From: Pseudomonas tritici
GTDB lineage: Bacteria > Pseudomonadota > Gammaproteobacteria > Pseudomonadales > Pseudomonadaceae
Length of the DNA stretch: 64,000 nucleotides
Reading direction: 5' to 3'
Assembly (NCBI RefSeq): GCF_014268275.3
Contig: NZ_CP077084.1
Span: 744,001 to 808,000 of the forward strand
Shown here: positions 1-9,365 of the stretch, piece after piece
Position numbering within the stretch: the first letter of the stretch is position 1
Layout: each line of letters starts with the position of its first letter
Translations under genes and position numbers: made by a program
The notes under the pieces: model-generated
The model's input: the letters and a program-made list of their open reading frames with translations, nothing else
The model's database searches: none
What the model was told of the DNA's origin: nothing

Positions 1-83
1 CTCCCTGGATAGTGGATGGCCACAATAAATCTGCTCCAGTGCTGACATTTAGATTTTTTTCAACCAGCTTCCTGTCTTTACGA

Positions 84-89
84 TATAAG
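84..89 (+). promoter_or_regulatory. possible -10 element upstream of rlmJ
   Basis: TATAAG lies about 75 bases before the rlmJ start. No good -35 is visible at the expected distance, so this is only a candidate. The rest of positions 1-161 holds nothing else I recognise. Confidence 0.25.
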
Positions 90-161
90 CACCGCCCGGC
101 ACGCCACCCTGCACCTGAGCCTGCGTAAAAGGTAAACTTCGCCCCCTGCGCAGGAGCAACC

Positions 162-998
162 ATGAATTATCGTCACGCCTTTCACGCCGGCAACCACGCC
201 GATGTCTTCAAACACCTGACCTTGACCCGCCTCATCGCCCTGATGTCGCGCAAGGAGCAGCCGTTCGCCTACCTCGACACCCACGCCGGCATCGGTCTGT
301 ACGACCTGCAAGGCGACCAGGCCAACCGCACCGGTGAATACCTGGAAGGCATCGCGCGCCTGTGGGGCGAAAGCGACCTGCCGCCGCTGACCGCCGATTA
401 CATGCGTGTATTGCACGAAATGAACCCGGATGGCGAGTTGCGCTACTACCCGGGCTCGCCGGAGCTGGCGCGGCGCCTCACGCGTCCACAGGACCGCGTA
501 CTGCTCAATGAAATGCATCCGGAAGACGGTCTACTGCTCAAGGACAACATGAAAGGTGATCGCCGGGTCAAGGTGCACTTGGGCGAAGGCTGGCATGTGC
601 CACGTGCCTTGCTGCCGGTGCCGGAAAAGCGCGCGCTGATGCTGATTGATCCGCCGTTCGAGAAACTCGACGAGATGCAACGTTGCGCGGCGTCCCTCAA
701 AGAAGCCGTGAGCCGCATGCGCCAGACCGTCGCGGCCATCTGGTACCCGGTGAAGGACCAGCGCCTGTTGCGCCGTTTCTACCAAGACCTGGCCGGCACC
801 GGTGCGCCGAAGTTGCTGCGTGTGGAGTTGCTGGTGCATCCGCTGGACACGCCCAACACCCTGACCGGCTCGGGCCTGGCAATCGCCAACCCGCCGTGGG
901 GGCTGGAGGAGGAGTTGCGTGAGCTGCTGCCGTGGTTGTCCAAAAAACTTGGGCAGACCCAGGGTGGGTGGCAGATGGATTGGCTGATCGCTGAATAA
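162..998 (+). CDS. rlmJ: 23S rRNA (adenine-2030-N6)-methyltransferase RlmJ
   Basis: The 278-residue protein matches the RlmJ (YhiR) family over its full length. It opens with MNYRHAFHAGNHADVFKH, the conserved family start. A SAM-binding segment (LDTHAGIGLYDL, about residues 39-50) precedes the amino-methyltransferase catalytic motif DPPF near residue 165. Known family role: N6-methylation of A2030 in 23S rRNA before the subunit is complete. The ATG is preceded by a purine-rich GCAGGAGCAACC ribosome site. The gene stands alone and faces the convergent msrA across a REP pair. Confidence 0.95.
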   Translation: MNYRHAFHAGNHADVFKHLTLTRLIALMSRKEQPFAYLDTHAGIGLYDLQGDQANRTGEYLEGIARLWGESDLPPLTADYMRVLHEMNPDGELRYYPGSPELARRLTRPQDRVLLNEMHPEDGLLLKDNMKGDRRVKVHLGEGWHVPRALLPVPEKRALMLIDPPFEKLDEMQRCAASLKEAVSRMRQTVAAIWYPVKDQRLLRRFYQDLAGTGAPKLLRVELLVHPLDTPNTLTGSGLAIANPPWGLEEELRELLPWLSKKLGQTQGGWQMDWLIAE

Positions 999-1018
999 CT
1001 GCAGTGAAGGGCGTTGGT

Positions 1019-1150
1019 GTAGTGAGCGGGCTTGCCCCGCGCTGGGTTGCGTAGCGGCCCCAATAAATCCACTGAGATGTTTCAGGTAAACCGCAGTGTG
1101 AGGTTGTGGGGCTGCTACGCAGCCCAGCGCGGGGCAAGCCCGCTCACTAC
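1019..1150. repeat. REP inverted pair (GTAGTGAGCGGGCTTGCC class)
   Basis: Two inverted copies (about 1019-1061 and 1107-1150) of a roughly 43-base element beginning GTAGTGAGCGGGCTTGCCCC, separated by about 45 bases. It lies between the convergent rlmJ and msrA and could fold into a long hairpin. A single half copy of the same class is at 19713-19755. Confidence 0.85.
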
Positions 1151-1169
1151 AATAACCCTAGATATAGCG

Positions 1170-1817
1170 TCAGATCGGGCAGCTCACGCCCGTACCGCCG
1201 ATCCCGCAATAGCCCTGCGGGTTCTTCGCCAGATACTGCTGGTGATACGTCTCGGCGAAGTACACCGTCGGCGCTTCTTCGATTTCCGTCGTGATCTCAC
1301 CCAGGCCGGCCTTGGTCAATTCAGCCTGATAGGCATCAGCACTGGCCTGCGCCGCCGCCAACTGCTCCGGCGTGGTCGCATAGATCACCGAGCGGTACTG
1401 GCTGCCAATGTCATTCCCCTGGCGCATGCCCTGGGTTGGGTTGTGCAGTTCCCAGAACATCTTCAGCAGGTCTTCGTATTTCACTTTGGCTTGGTCATAC
1501 ACCACCAGCACCACTTCACTGTGGCCGGTCAGGCCCGAGCAGACTTCTTCATAGGTCGGGTTCGGCGTGTAACCGCCGGCGTAACCCACCACGGTACTGA
1601 CCACGCCATCGCGCTCCCAGAACTTGCGCTCGGCGCCCCAGAAACAACCCAGGCCGAAGATCGCAAAGCCGACGTCATCGAGGAACGGCCCCAGCAGCGG
1701 GTTGCCGTTGACGAAATGAGTCTCTGGCAGCGTCATTGGGGTTTCACGACCAGGCAACGCTTGTTCTTGAGTTGGCAGCACGTTTTTGTTCACCAGAATT
1801 TCCGAGCGCAAGACCAT
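1170..1817 (-). CDS. msrA: peptide methionine-S-sulfoxide reductase MsrA
   Basis: The 215-residue protein repairs methionine-S-sulfoxide in proteins. The catalytic GCFWG motif places the active cysteine at residue 58, and two candidate recycling cysteines sit at 204 and 213 in the C-terminal tail ([13 protein letters not shown]). The N-terminal extension [12 protein letters not shown] is typical of Pseudomonas MsrA and supports the ATG at 1817. It lies downstream of dipA on the same strand, with a 72-base gap, in the order known from P. aeruginosa (PA5018 next to PA5017). Confidence 0.95.
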   Translation of the reverse strand: MVLRSEILVNKNVLPTQEQALPGRETPMTLPETHFVNGNPLLGPFLDDVGFAIFGLGCFWGAERKFWERDGVVSTVVGYAGGYTPNPTYEEVCSGLTGHSEVVLVVYDQAKVKYEDLLKMFWELHNPTQGMRQGNDIGSQYRSVIYATTPEQLAAAQASADAYQAELTKAGLGEITTEIEEAPTVYFAETYHQQYLAKNPQGYCGIGGTGVSCPI

Positions 1818-1889
1818 GATCAGTCCTCTCAGTCAGGTTGAGTTAGATGCGAATTCAGACCGCCAGTGTGCCCGAGTGTTACAACGCTG

Positions 1890-4574
1890 TCAGGCGATTG
1901 GCCCGCGCGGATAGCGTTTGAGCTTATCAAGCAGCTCTGCGCCGGGGATTGGGCGGTCAAACAGGTAACCCTGGCCGACATCGCAACGGTGCCGGCGCAG
2001 GAACGCCAGTTGCTCGACCGTCTCGATGCCCTCGGCCACGACCTTGAGCTTAAGGTTGTGGGCCATGGCGATCACCGCTGAGGTGATTTCCATGTCGTCC
2101 TGGTTGTCCGGGATTTCGTGAATGAAGCTGCGATCAATCTTGATGATGTCGATGGGGAATTTTTTCAAGTAGCTCAACGACGAGTAACCGGTGCCGAAGT
2201 CATCCATGGCCAATGTCAGGCCAAAGCTTTTCAGCTGATCGAGTTGCAAGCGCGTGTCTTCGGTGGCTTCGAGCAGCAATCCTTCGGTCAACTCCAGTTC
2301 CAGCAGATTGGCCGGCAGTTGTTCTTCCTTGAGGATCGTGGCAATCGACGCGACCAGGTCCGGGTCAGAGAACTGCTTGGGCGACAGGTTGATCGCCACC
2401 TGCAGATTGCCCATGCCGGCGGCACTCAGTTGCTTGCTCATGCGGCAGGCCTGGCGCGCAATCCATTTGCCGATGGGGATGATCAGCCCGGTCTCTTCAG
2501 CCACGCTGATGAACTGGTCCGGGCGGATCATGCCCTTTTCCGGGTGGTTCCAGCGCAGCAGCGCCTCCATGCCCAGCAAGCGGCCGCTGCGCAGGCACAG
2601 CTTGGGCTGGTAGAACACGTCCAACTCGTTCTGGGTGAGGGCGCGGCGCAGGTTGTTTTCCACGAACAGTTTGTAGCTGGCTTCGGCATTCAGGGCTTCG
2701 GTAAACACTTGCACCTGGTGTTTACCGTTGGCCTTGGCCTTGTGCAGGGCCAGGCCGGCGTTGCGCATCAGGGTTTGCGGATCGCGGCCATGCAGCGGCG
2801 CGCAGGCGAGGCCCACGGAGCCGGTGACGCTGATCAACTGATTATCGACGAACATCGGTTTGTCGAGGGTCGCGAGCAGTTGGCTGGCGACCTGCTGGCC
2901 GGTCTCCAGATCGGTGTCGTCGAGCAGTACCGCAAACTCGTTGCTGGCAAAGCGGGCCAGGCTGCCGCTGGCGCTCAGGCTGTTGCGCAGGCGGCGCGCC
3001 AGGCTGATCAACAGTTTGTCACCGGTCTGGTGGCCAAGGCTGTCGTTGATTCGCTTGAAGTTATCGATGTCCACCAGCAACAGGCTGATCGGGCTGTCGC
3101 TGTCACGTGCAAAACGTTCATCCAGGTTGCGGATAAACGAGGGGCGGTTGCCCAGGTTGGTCAAGTTGTCGGTGTAGGCCAGGCGCTCGATGCGCTGCTG
3201 GGCCAGCTTGGTCTGGGTGATGTCTTCGTAGATGCCGATGTAGTGCGTCAGCTCACGGTTATCGCCATAGACCTTGGAAATCGACAGTTGGCCCCAGTAG
3301 GGTTCGAGGTTTTTACGCCGGCTTTTGAATTCGCCCTGCCAGCTGTTGCTCTTGGCCAGGCTCGACGGTGCGTCGAACAGTAATTCGCTGAGGTTTTCCA
3401 GCGCCGGCAATTGGGCCAGGCGGTGGCCGTGGACTTCTTCGGCGCTGTACTGGGTGATCGCGGTAAAGCTTGGGTTGACGTACTCCACCACGCCGTCGCA
3501 GTTGACCAGCAAAAACGCGTTGGCGCTTTGTTCCACGGCACGCTGGAACAAGTGCAAGGCACTGGTGGCGGTGCGGCGGTTGTGGTTGTTGATAACTTGC
3601 GCGAACTGATCGGCCAGTTCGCCGGCAAAGGCAATTTCGTCGGCCTGCCAGGCGCGCGTGCAGCTGCTTTGTTCCAGGCACAACACGCCGACGACCTGGC
3701 CATCGACGCGGATGCTCGCGTCGAGCATGGCGTGAATGTCTTTGTTCTCGGCCATTTCCCGGGTACGCGGGTCGCGCAAGGCGTTGGTGGCGTCAATGGC
3801 GCGGCTGGTGTGCAGGGCTTCGAGGTAATCCGGGAAGCAGCTTGCGTCAATGGGGTCGGGCAGGTGGTGCTGCTGGTCGTCGCGGTGGTAGGCCGAGATG
3901 GGCACCAGGCGCTGGCCTTCGAGGTTCCAGATGCTGGCGCAGTCGATCTGGTAGATATCACAGGCACTGCGGGTGATCAGCTCAGCGGCTTCTTGCAACG
4001 AATTGTTGGTGGTGTAGCGCTGCCGGGCCAGCAGCAGGATCAACTCCTGTTGGGCACGCACCCGCTCCAAGTGTTGCAACTGTTCCTGCTGGGCGCGCTG
4101 GTTGAGCTCCAGTGCGATCTGCAGGCGGCTGTTCTGGTTTTCCAGGTCTGCCGTGGGCACGGCAGCGGGGAGTTCGCTGAACAGGCCGTCGACCACCATC
4201 AGGTAGCCGCGCAGCAGGTGGCGATTATGTTGTTTATAGGCTTCGCCCATTTCCAGCAGGCTCAGCGGGCCATCATTGGTGTGCAGGGTATAGCGCACCA
4301 AGTAGTGAGGGCTCAGGGCCAGTTGCTGCTGGATGGTGTCGTGCAGTTCATAACGCGCCTGGGGTTCCATCAGGCTGGCGTAGGGCGTGCCGAGCAGGGC
4401 ACACAACTCTACAGCCGACAGACCGAATTGGCGCTCGCAATTGGGGTCGAGGTAAAGGAGGGCCCAGCTTGCCTCATTAAGCCGCTCGAAACGCAGCATA
4501 CCGAGGCGCGAAGGCACCGGTAACTGCGTCACTACCTCGGCCGCCATTCGGGCGACATCGGGTTGGCTTTTCAT
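1890..4574 (-). CDS. dipA: PAS/GAF/GGDEF/EAL c-di-GMP phosphodiesterase, DipA-like
   Basis: The 894-residue cytoplasmic protein has an N-terminal PAS-like region (about 15-130), GAF (about 180-330), PAS (about 345-460), GGDEF (about 475-620) and EAL (about 640-885). The GGDEF signature is degenerate (ASNEF near residue 543), so cyclase activity is unlikely. The EAL domain keeps EALLRW (about 668) and DDFGTGYSS (about 793), as expected of an active c-di-GMP phosphodiesterase. The length, the ASNEF variant and the position between aceF and msrA match P. aeruginosa DipA (PA5017), a biofilm-dispersion phosphodiesterase. No membrane segment is visible. The assignment to DipA is from memory of that locus. 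Confidence 0.88.
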   Translation of the reverse strand: MKSQPDVARMAAEVVTQLPVPSRLGMLRFERLNEASWALLYLDPNCERQFGLSAVELCALLGTPYASLMEPQARYELHDTIQQQLALSPHYLVRYTLHTNDGPLSLLEMGEAYKQHNRHLLRGYLMVVDGLFSELPAAVPTADLENQNSRLQIALELNQRAQQEQLQHLERVRAQQELILLLARQRYTTNNSLQEAAELITRSACDIYQIDCASIWNLEGQRLVPISAYHRDDQQHHLPDPIDASCFPDYLEALHTSRAIDATNALRDPRTREMAENKDIHAMLDASIRVDGQVVGVLCLEQSSCTRAWQADEIAFAGELADQFAQVINNHNRRTATSALHLFQRAVEQSANAFLLVNCDGVVEYVNPSFTAITQYSAEEVHGHRLAQLPALENLSELLFDAPSSLAKSNSWQGEFKSRRKNLEPYWGQLSISKVYGDNRELTHYIGIYEDITQTKLAQQRIERLAYTDNLTNLGNRPSFIRNLDERFARDSDSPISLLLVDIDNFKRINDSLGHQTGDKLLISLARRLRNSLSASGSLARFASNEFAVLLDDTDLETGQQVASQLLATLDKPMFVDNQLISVTGSVGLACAPLHGRDPQTLMRNAGLALHKAKANGKHQVQVFTEALNAEASYKLFVENNLRRALTQNELDVFYQPKLCLRSGRLLGMEALLRWNHPEKGMIRPDQFISVAEETGLIIPIGKWIARQACRMSKQLSAAGMGNLQVAINLSPKQFSDPDLVASIATILKEEQLPANLLELELTEGLLLEATEDTRLQLDQLKSFGLTLAMDDFGTGYSSLSYLKKFPIDIIKIDRSFIHEIPDNQDDMEITSAVIAMAHNLKLKVVAEGIETVEQLAFLRRHRCDVGQGYLFDRPIPGAELLDKLKRYPRGPIA

Positions 4575-4890
4575 GGGGCAGACTCACTTGAAATAACGCG
4601 CACGGCGCCGGGCTTACGCCCTCTTTTCTGTTGCCTGCGGCAAGGTTGCATCATGCGGCGCAGGCTGACAAGAGAGGATGAAGGCTAAGTGCTATAAGGG
4701 GGTTATCGGCCGCGGGAGGGGTTTCTTCAATCGGAATGATGGAAGGTGTACAAACCTGTCTTCTTTATCCAGCTTCCTGCTGGAAAACAGGCAAAAAAAG
4801 CCCCGCCAAGTGGCGGGGTTGAGGTACGAGCGTGGCGCTCGGAAATCGGTGCAACCAGGCCTCCTTGGTGAGGAGGAGGCCCGTTGAGAC
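4575..4890. other. intergenic region between aceF and dipA
   Basis: This 316-base stretch holds the aceEF terminator (4793-4820), a small hairpin at 4769-4783 (CCAGC/GCTGG) and a 7-bp inverted repeat at 4633-4639/4659-4665 in the part that should carry the dipA promoter. I could not pick a convincing -35/-10 pair. No gene is visible. Confidence 0.6.
4793..4820 (-). terminator. rho-independent terminator of aceEF
   Basis: Read on the minus strand, a 7-bp perfect GC stem (4801-4807 with 4812-4818, 4-base loop) is followed by seven Ts (4793-4799). It starts about 70 bases past the aceF stop and separates the aceEF transcript from dipA. Confidence 0.88.
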
Positions 4891-6528
4891 TTACAGCAGG
4901 ATGGTGCGGATGTCGTTCAGCAGTTGGCTCAAGCGCTGCGTGAAGCGAGCAGCAGCGGCGCCGTTGATCACGCGGTGATCGTAGGACAGCGACAGCGGCA
5001 ACATCAGCTTAGGCTGGAACGCTTTACCGTCCCACACAGGCTGGATAGTGGCCTTGGACACACCCAGGATCGCCACTTCCGGCGCGTTGACGATTGGCGT
5101 GAAGCCAGTGCCGCCAATGTGGCCGAGGCTGGAGATGGTGAAGCACGCGCCTTGCATGTCGTCTGCGGTGAGCTTCTTGTCGCGGGCCTTGGCAGCCAGT
5201 GCAGCGGCTTCGGCAGCGAGTTGCAGCAGGCTCTTCTGGTCGACGTTCTTGATGACCGGTACCAGCAGGCCTTCCGGGGTGTCGACGGCAAAGCCAATGT
5301 GCACGTATTTCTTGCGAATGATCGCCTTGCCGCTTGGCGCCAGCGAACTGTTGAAGTCCGGCAGTTCCTTGAGCAGGTGCGCACACGCCTTGAGCAGCAG
5401 TGGCAGCACGGTCAGTTTCACGCCGGCCTTCTCGGCCACGGCTTTCTGCGCAACGCGGAAAGCTTCCAGGTCGGTGATGTCGGCCTGGTCGAACTGAGTC
5501 ACGTGCGGGATGTTCAGCCAGCTCGCGTGCAGGCTCGACGCGCCGATTTGCATCAGACGGGTCATCGGCACTTCTTCGGTTTCGCCGAAGCGGCTGAAGT
5601 CCACGGTGCGGATTGGCGGAATGCCCGAACCACCGGTAGCGCCACCGGCAGCCGGCGCTTCCTTGGCTTTCTGCATCATGGATTTGACGTAGACCTGAAC
5701 GTCTTCCTTCAGCACGCGGCCGTGAGGGCCGGTTGCCGACACAGCATTCAGCTCAACGCCGAATTCACGGGCCAATTGACGCACGGCAGGACCGGCGTGA
5801 ACCTTGGCACCACTTAGCGCAGGTGCGGCAGCAGCAGGGGCCGGAGCGGCCTCAGCTTTTGCAGCAGGCGCAGGGGCGGCAGCAGCCGGAGCAGCTTCAG
5901 CCTTGGCAGCCGGAGCAGCGGCTGGTGCTGGAGCGGCTGCAGGCGCAGCGCCTTGTACTTTCAGCTTGAGGATGAAGTCACCGGTGCCGACTTCGTCTTC
6001 CAGCTTGACCGCGATGCTTTCCACCACGCCGGCAGCCGGCGAAGGGATTTCCATGGAGGCCTTGTCGGACTCCAGGGTGATCAGCGACTGGTCGGCTTCG
6101 ACGGTGTCGCCGACCTTGACCAGCAGCTCGATGATCTTGGCCTTGCCCGACGAGCCGATGTCCGGGACGTGGATGTCCTGAACGCTGGCGGCGGCAGGTT
6201 CTGCAGCCGCAGGGGCTGCAGGGGCCTCGGCAGCAGCAGGCTTTTCAGCAGCAGGCGCGGGTGCGGCAGCGGCAGCAGGCGCTGCATCAGCAGCCCCTTC
6301 GATTTCCAGTTCCAGCAGTTCGTCGCCTTCTTTCAGGCGGTCGCCCAGCTTCACTTTCAGGCTCTTGACCACGCCGGCCTTGGGAGCAGGGATTTCCATG
6401 CTCGCCTTGTCCGACTCCAGGGTCAGGATGCTCTGGTCGGCTTCGACGGTGTCGCCGACCTTCACAAACAGCTCGATTACTTCACCTTCACCGCTGCCGA
6501 TGTCAGGTACGCGAATGAGTTCGCTCAC
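4891..6528 (-). CDS. aceF: pyruvate dehydrogenase E2, dihydrolipoyllysine acetyltransferase
   Basis: The 545-residue E2 core of pyruvate dehydrogenase transfers acetyl from lipoamide to CoA. There are two lipoyl domains (about 1-77 and 118-195), each with the lipoylated lysine in SDKASMEIP. Long Ala/Pro linkers follow, then a peripheral-subunit-binding domain (about 248-285) and the catalytic domain (about 315-545). The active-site motif reads DHRVINGA, with Asn where the HxxxDG signature usually has Asp; I recall this variant in the Azotobacter/Pseudomonas E2p branch. The gene starts 11 bases after aceE ends, so the two are one operon. Confidence 0.96.
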   Translation of the reverse strand: MSELIRVPDIGSGEGEVIELFVKVGDTVEADQSILTLESDKASMEIPAPKAGVVKSLKVKLGDRLKEGDELLELEIEGAADAAPAAAAAPAPAAEKPAAAEAPAAPAAAEPAAASVQDIHVPDIGSSGKAKIIELLVKVGDTVEADQSLITLESDKASMEIPSPAAGVVESIAVKLEDEVGTGDFILKLKVQGAAPAAAPAPAAAPAAKAEAAPAAAAPAPAAKAEAAPAPAAAAPALSGAKVHAGPAVRQLAREFGVELNAVSATGPHGRVLKEDVQVYVKSMMQKAKEAPAAGGATGGSGIPPIRTVDFSRFGETEEVPMTRLMQIGASSLHASWLNIPHVTQFDQADITDLEAFRVAQKAVAEKAGVKLTVLPLLLKACAHLLKELPDFNSSLAPSGKAIIRKKYVHIGFAVDTPEGLLVPVIKNVDQKSLLQLAAEAAALAAKARDKKLTADDMQGACFTISSLGHIGGTGFTPIVNAPEVAILGVSKATIQPVWDGKAFQPKLMLPLSLSYDHRVINGAAAARFTQRLSQLLNDIRTILL

Positions 6529-6539
6529 AAAAAATCTCC

Positions 6540-9185
6540 TCAGCAGTCCAGTGGGTTGCGTTTTTCCGGGTTGATCCCGAACTTGACGATAGCGTCAGCC
6601 ACCACCTTGGGTTCGATCTCACCACGGTCAGCCAAGGCTTCCAGGGCTGCCAACACCACGAAGTGACGGTCGACTTCGAAGAAGTGACGCAGCTTCTTGC
6701 GGCTGTCACTGCGGCCGAAACCGTCGGTGCCCAGGACTTTGAATTCCTTGGACGGGACCCACTGGCGAATTTGTTCAGCAAACAGCTTCATGTAGTCGGT
6801 GGACGCGATGACCGGACCTTTACGGCCGTTCAGGCATTCTTCGACGTAGCTCAGTTGTGGCTTCTGGCCAGGGTGCAGGCGGTTGTTGCGCTCAACGGCC
6901 AGGCCGTCGCGACGCAGTTCGTTGAAGCTGGTAACGCTCCACACGTCAGCGCCGACGTTGAACTCGTCACGCAGGATCTTCGCCGCTTCACGCACTTCAC
7001 GCAGGATGGTGCCGGAGCCCATCAGCTGCACGTGGTGCGCCGCTTCCTTGGTGTCTTCTTCGAGCAGGTACATGCCCTTGATGATGCCTTCCTCAACACC
7101 GGCCGGCATGGCAGGTTGCTGGTAGGACTCGTTCATCACGGTGATGTAGTAGAAAACGTCCTGCTGTTCTTCGGTCATCTTCTTCATGCCGTCCTGGATG
7201 ATCACCGCCAGCTCATAGCCGTAGGTTGGATCAAAGGTGCGGCAGTTCGGGATGGTGGCAGCCAGGATGTGGCTGTGACCGTCTTCGTGTTGCAGGCCTT
7301 CGCCGTTCAACGTAGTCCGGCCGGCGGTACCGCCGATCAGGAAGCCACGGGTACGGCTGTCGCCTGCTGCCCACGCCAGGTCGCCAATACGCTGGAAGCC
7401 GAACATCGAGTAGAAGATGTAGAACGGCAGCATTGGCTGGTTGTGGCTGGAGTACGACGTACCGGCAGCGATGAAGGAGCTCATGGCGCCCGCTTCGTTG
7501 ATGCCTTCTTCGAGGATCTGGCCCTTCTTGTCTTCCTTGTAGAACATCACCTGGTCTTTATCGACTGGCTCGTAGAGCTGGCCGACGGAGGAGTAGATGC
7601 CCAACTGGCGGAACATGCCTTCCATACCGAAGGTACGGGCTTCGTCCGGGATGATCGGGACGATGCGCGAACCGATTTCCTTGTCCTTGACCAGCTGCGC
7701 GAGGATCCGCACGAAGGCCATGGTGGTAGAGATTTCACGGTCGCCCGAGCCGTCCAGGATAGCCTTCAGCGTATCGAGTGGCGGGGTCGGAATGCTTACG
7801 CTCTTGGCTCGACGCTGCGGCACGAAACCGCCCAGTGCAGTGCGACGCTCGCTCAGGTAGCGGGCTTCGGCGCTGTTTGGCTCCGGCTTGAAGAACGGCA
7901 GGTTTTCCAGCTCTTCGTCCTTGACCGGAATGTCGAAGCGGTCGCGGAACAACTTCAGGCTGTCGACATCGACTTTCTTGGTGTTGTGCGCAGTGTTCTT
8001 CGCTTCGCCGGCACCGGTGCCATAACCCTTGATGGTCTTGGCCAGGATGACGGTGGGTTGTTCTTTGTGGTTGACCGCTTCGTGGTACGCCGCGTAGACC
8101 TTGTACGGGTCGTGGCCGCCACGGTTGAGTTTCCAGATCTCGTCGTCGGACAGGTCTGCAACCATCGCCTTGAGTTCTGGCGTGTTGAAGAAATGTTCAC
8201 GCACGAATGCGCCGTCTTTGGCTTTGTAGTTCTGGTACTCGCCGTCGATGACTTCGTCCATGCGACGTTGCAGGATGCCGTCGACGTCCTTGGCCAGCAG
8301 TGGGTCCCAGAAACGGCCCCAGATGACTTTGGTCACGTTCCAGTGAGCGCCGCGGAACACGCCTTCGAGTTCCTGGATGATCTTGCCGTTGCCGCGAACC
8401 GGGCCGTCGAGGCGCTGCAGGTTGCAGTTGATGACGAAGATCAGGTTGTCGAGCTTCTCGCGGCCGGCCAGGGAGATGGCGCCCAGGGATTCCGGCTCGT
8501 CACACTCGCCGTCGCCCAGGAAGCACCAGACTTTCTGCTTGCCTTCAGGGATGAAGCCACGGGCTTCCAGGTACTTCATGAAGCGTGCCTGGTAGATCGC
8601 TTGAATTGGACCCAGACCCATGGAAACGGTCGGGAACTGCCAGAAATCAGGCATCAGCCAAGGGTGCGGGTAGGACGACAGGCCCTGGCCGTCGACTTCC
8701 TGGCGGAAGTTGTTCATCTGCTCTTCGGTGATGCGGCCTTCCATGAACGCACGGGCGTAGACGCCTGGCGAGGTGTGGCCCTGGAAGTAGATGAGGTCGC
8801 CGCCGTGTTCGTTGGTCGGCGCCTGGAAGAAATAGTTGAAGCCGATGTCATACAGGGTTGCGCTGGAGGCGAAGCTGGAGATGTGACCGCCCAGGTCAGA
8901 ATCTTTCAAGTTCGTGCGCATTACCATCGCCATGGCGTTCCAACGTACCAGCGAGCGAATGCGGCGTTCCATGAACAGGTCGCCAGGCATGCGTGCTTCG
9001 TGGGTAACGGGGATGGTGTTGCGGTATGGCGTAGTGATGGCGTAAGGCAGTTGCGAGCCGCTGCGGGTCGCGAGTTCGCCCATACGGGTCATCAGGTAGT
9101 GAGCACGGTCTTCGCCTTCTTTGTCGAGAACCGATTCCAGGGCGTCCAGCCATTCCTGGGTTTCGACGGGATCGAGGTCTTGCAT
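6540..9185 (-). CDS. aceE: pyruvate dehydrogenase E1 component (homodimeric)
   Basis: The 881-residue ThDP-dependent E1 decarboxylates pyruvate and acetylates the lipoyl groups of AceF. The ThDP/Mg motif begins GDGECDEPES near residue 221. I chose the ATG at 9185 (MQDLDPVETQEWLDALESV) because CTGGAG lies just upstream and because family members start here. An in-frame ATG 25 codons earlier (9260) lacks a ribosome site. A promoter with two GntR-type operators lies about 150 bases upstream, giving a long untranslated leader. Confidence 0.95.
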   Translation of the reverse strand: MQDLDPVETQEWLDALESVLDKEGEDRAHYLMTRMGELATRSGSQLPYAITTPYRNTIPVTHEARMPGDLFMERRIRSLVRWNAMAMVMRTNLKDSDLGGHISSFASSATLYDIGFNYFFQAPTNEHGGDLIYFQGHTSPGVYARAFMEGRITEEQMNNFRQEVDGQGLSSYPHPWLMPDFWQFPTVSMGLGPIQAIYQARFMKYLEARGFIPEGKQKVWCFLGDGECDEPESLGAISLAGREKLDNLIFVINCNLQRLDGPVRGNGKIIQELEGVFRGAHWNVTKVIWGRFWDPLLAKDVDGILQRRMDEVIDGEYQNYKAKDGAFVREHFFNTPELKAMVADLSDDEIWKLNRGGHDPYKVYAAYHEAVNHKEQPTVILAKTIKGYGTGAGEAKNTAHNTKKVDVDSLKLFRDRFDIPVKDEELENLPFFKPEPNSAEARYLSERRTALGGFVPQRRAKSVSIPTPPLDTLKAILDGSGDREISTTMAFVRILAQLVKDKEIGSRIVPIIPDEARTFGMEGMFRQLGIYSSVGQLYEPVDKDQVMFYKEDKKGQILEEGINEAGAMSSFIAAGTSYSSHNQPMLPFYIFYSMFGFQRIGDLAWAAGDSRTRGFLIGGTAGRTTLNGEGLQHEDGHSHILAATIPNCRTFDPTYGYELAVIIQDGMKKMTEEQQDVFYYITVMNESYQQPAMPAGVEEGIIKGMYLLEEDTKEAAHHVQLMGSGTILREVREAAKILRDEFNVGADVWSVTSFNELRRDGLAVERNNRLHPGQKPQLSYVEECLNGRKGPVIASTDYMKLFAEQIRQWVPSKEFKVLGTDGFGRSDSRKKLRHFFEVDRHFVVLAALEALADRGEIEPKVVADAIVKFGINPEKRNPLDC

Positions 9186-9295
9186 GGCTTGCTCCAGGGC
9201 GGAAAGGCTACCAGAATCGGTTGCCTGAAGTTTGCGACTGGCCTTGTGGGCAGACGACATAAATTCTTGGATGGCCGAAGGTTGCTTCGGCGTCC

Positions 9296-9310
9296 TGTAG
9301 TTTTACTACA
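9296..9310. promoter_or_regulatory. GntR/FadR-type operator 1 at the aceE promoter
   Basis: TGTAGTTTTACTACA is a perfect palindrome with a 3-base centre. Its inner part TAGTTTTACTA fits the TNGTNNNACNA consensus of the FadR subfamily of GntR regulators, to which PdhR belongs. It would lie about 20-35 bases downstream of the predicted aceE transcription start, a blocking position. Confidence 0.65.
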
Positions 9311-9337
9311 AATCGTCGGCCATTTCAGCCTTTCGAA

Positions 9338-9365
9338 TGTATATACGAGTAGTAAAACTACACAA
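9338..9365 (-). promoter_or_regulatory. aceE: candidate sigma-70 promoter of aceEF
   Basis: On the minus strand TTGTGT (9360-9365) and TATACA (9338-9343) are separated by 16 bases. Operator 2 (9349-9361) fills the spacer and touches the -35, as expected for a repressor-controlled promoter. The assignment is by eye. Confidence 0.45.
9349..9361. promoter_or_regulatory. GntR/FadR-type operator 2 at the aceE promoter
   Basis: GTAGTAAAACTAC is a palindrome around AAA and again fits TNGTNNNACNA. Its centre is 52 bases from that of operator 1, close to five helical turns, so both would be read on the same DNA face. Confidence 0.65.

Noticed and set aside
4891..6528. Loss of activity in AceF because of Asn in place of Asp in HxxxDG
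   Set aside because: The rest of the protein is intact, and I recall this variant in related functional enzymes.
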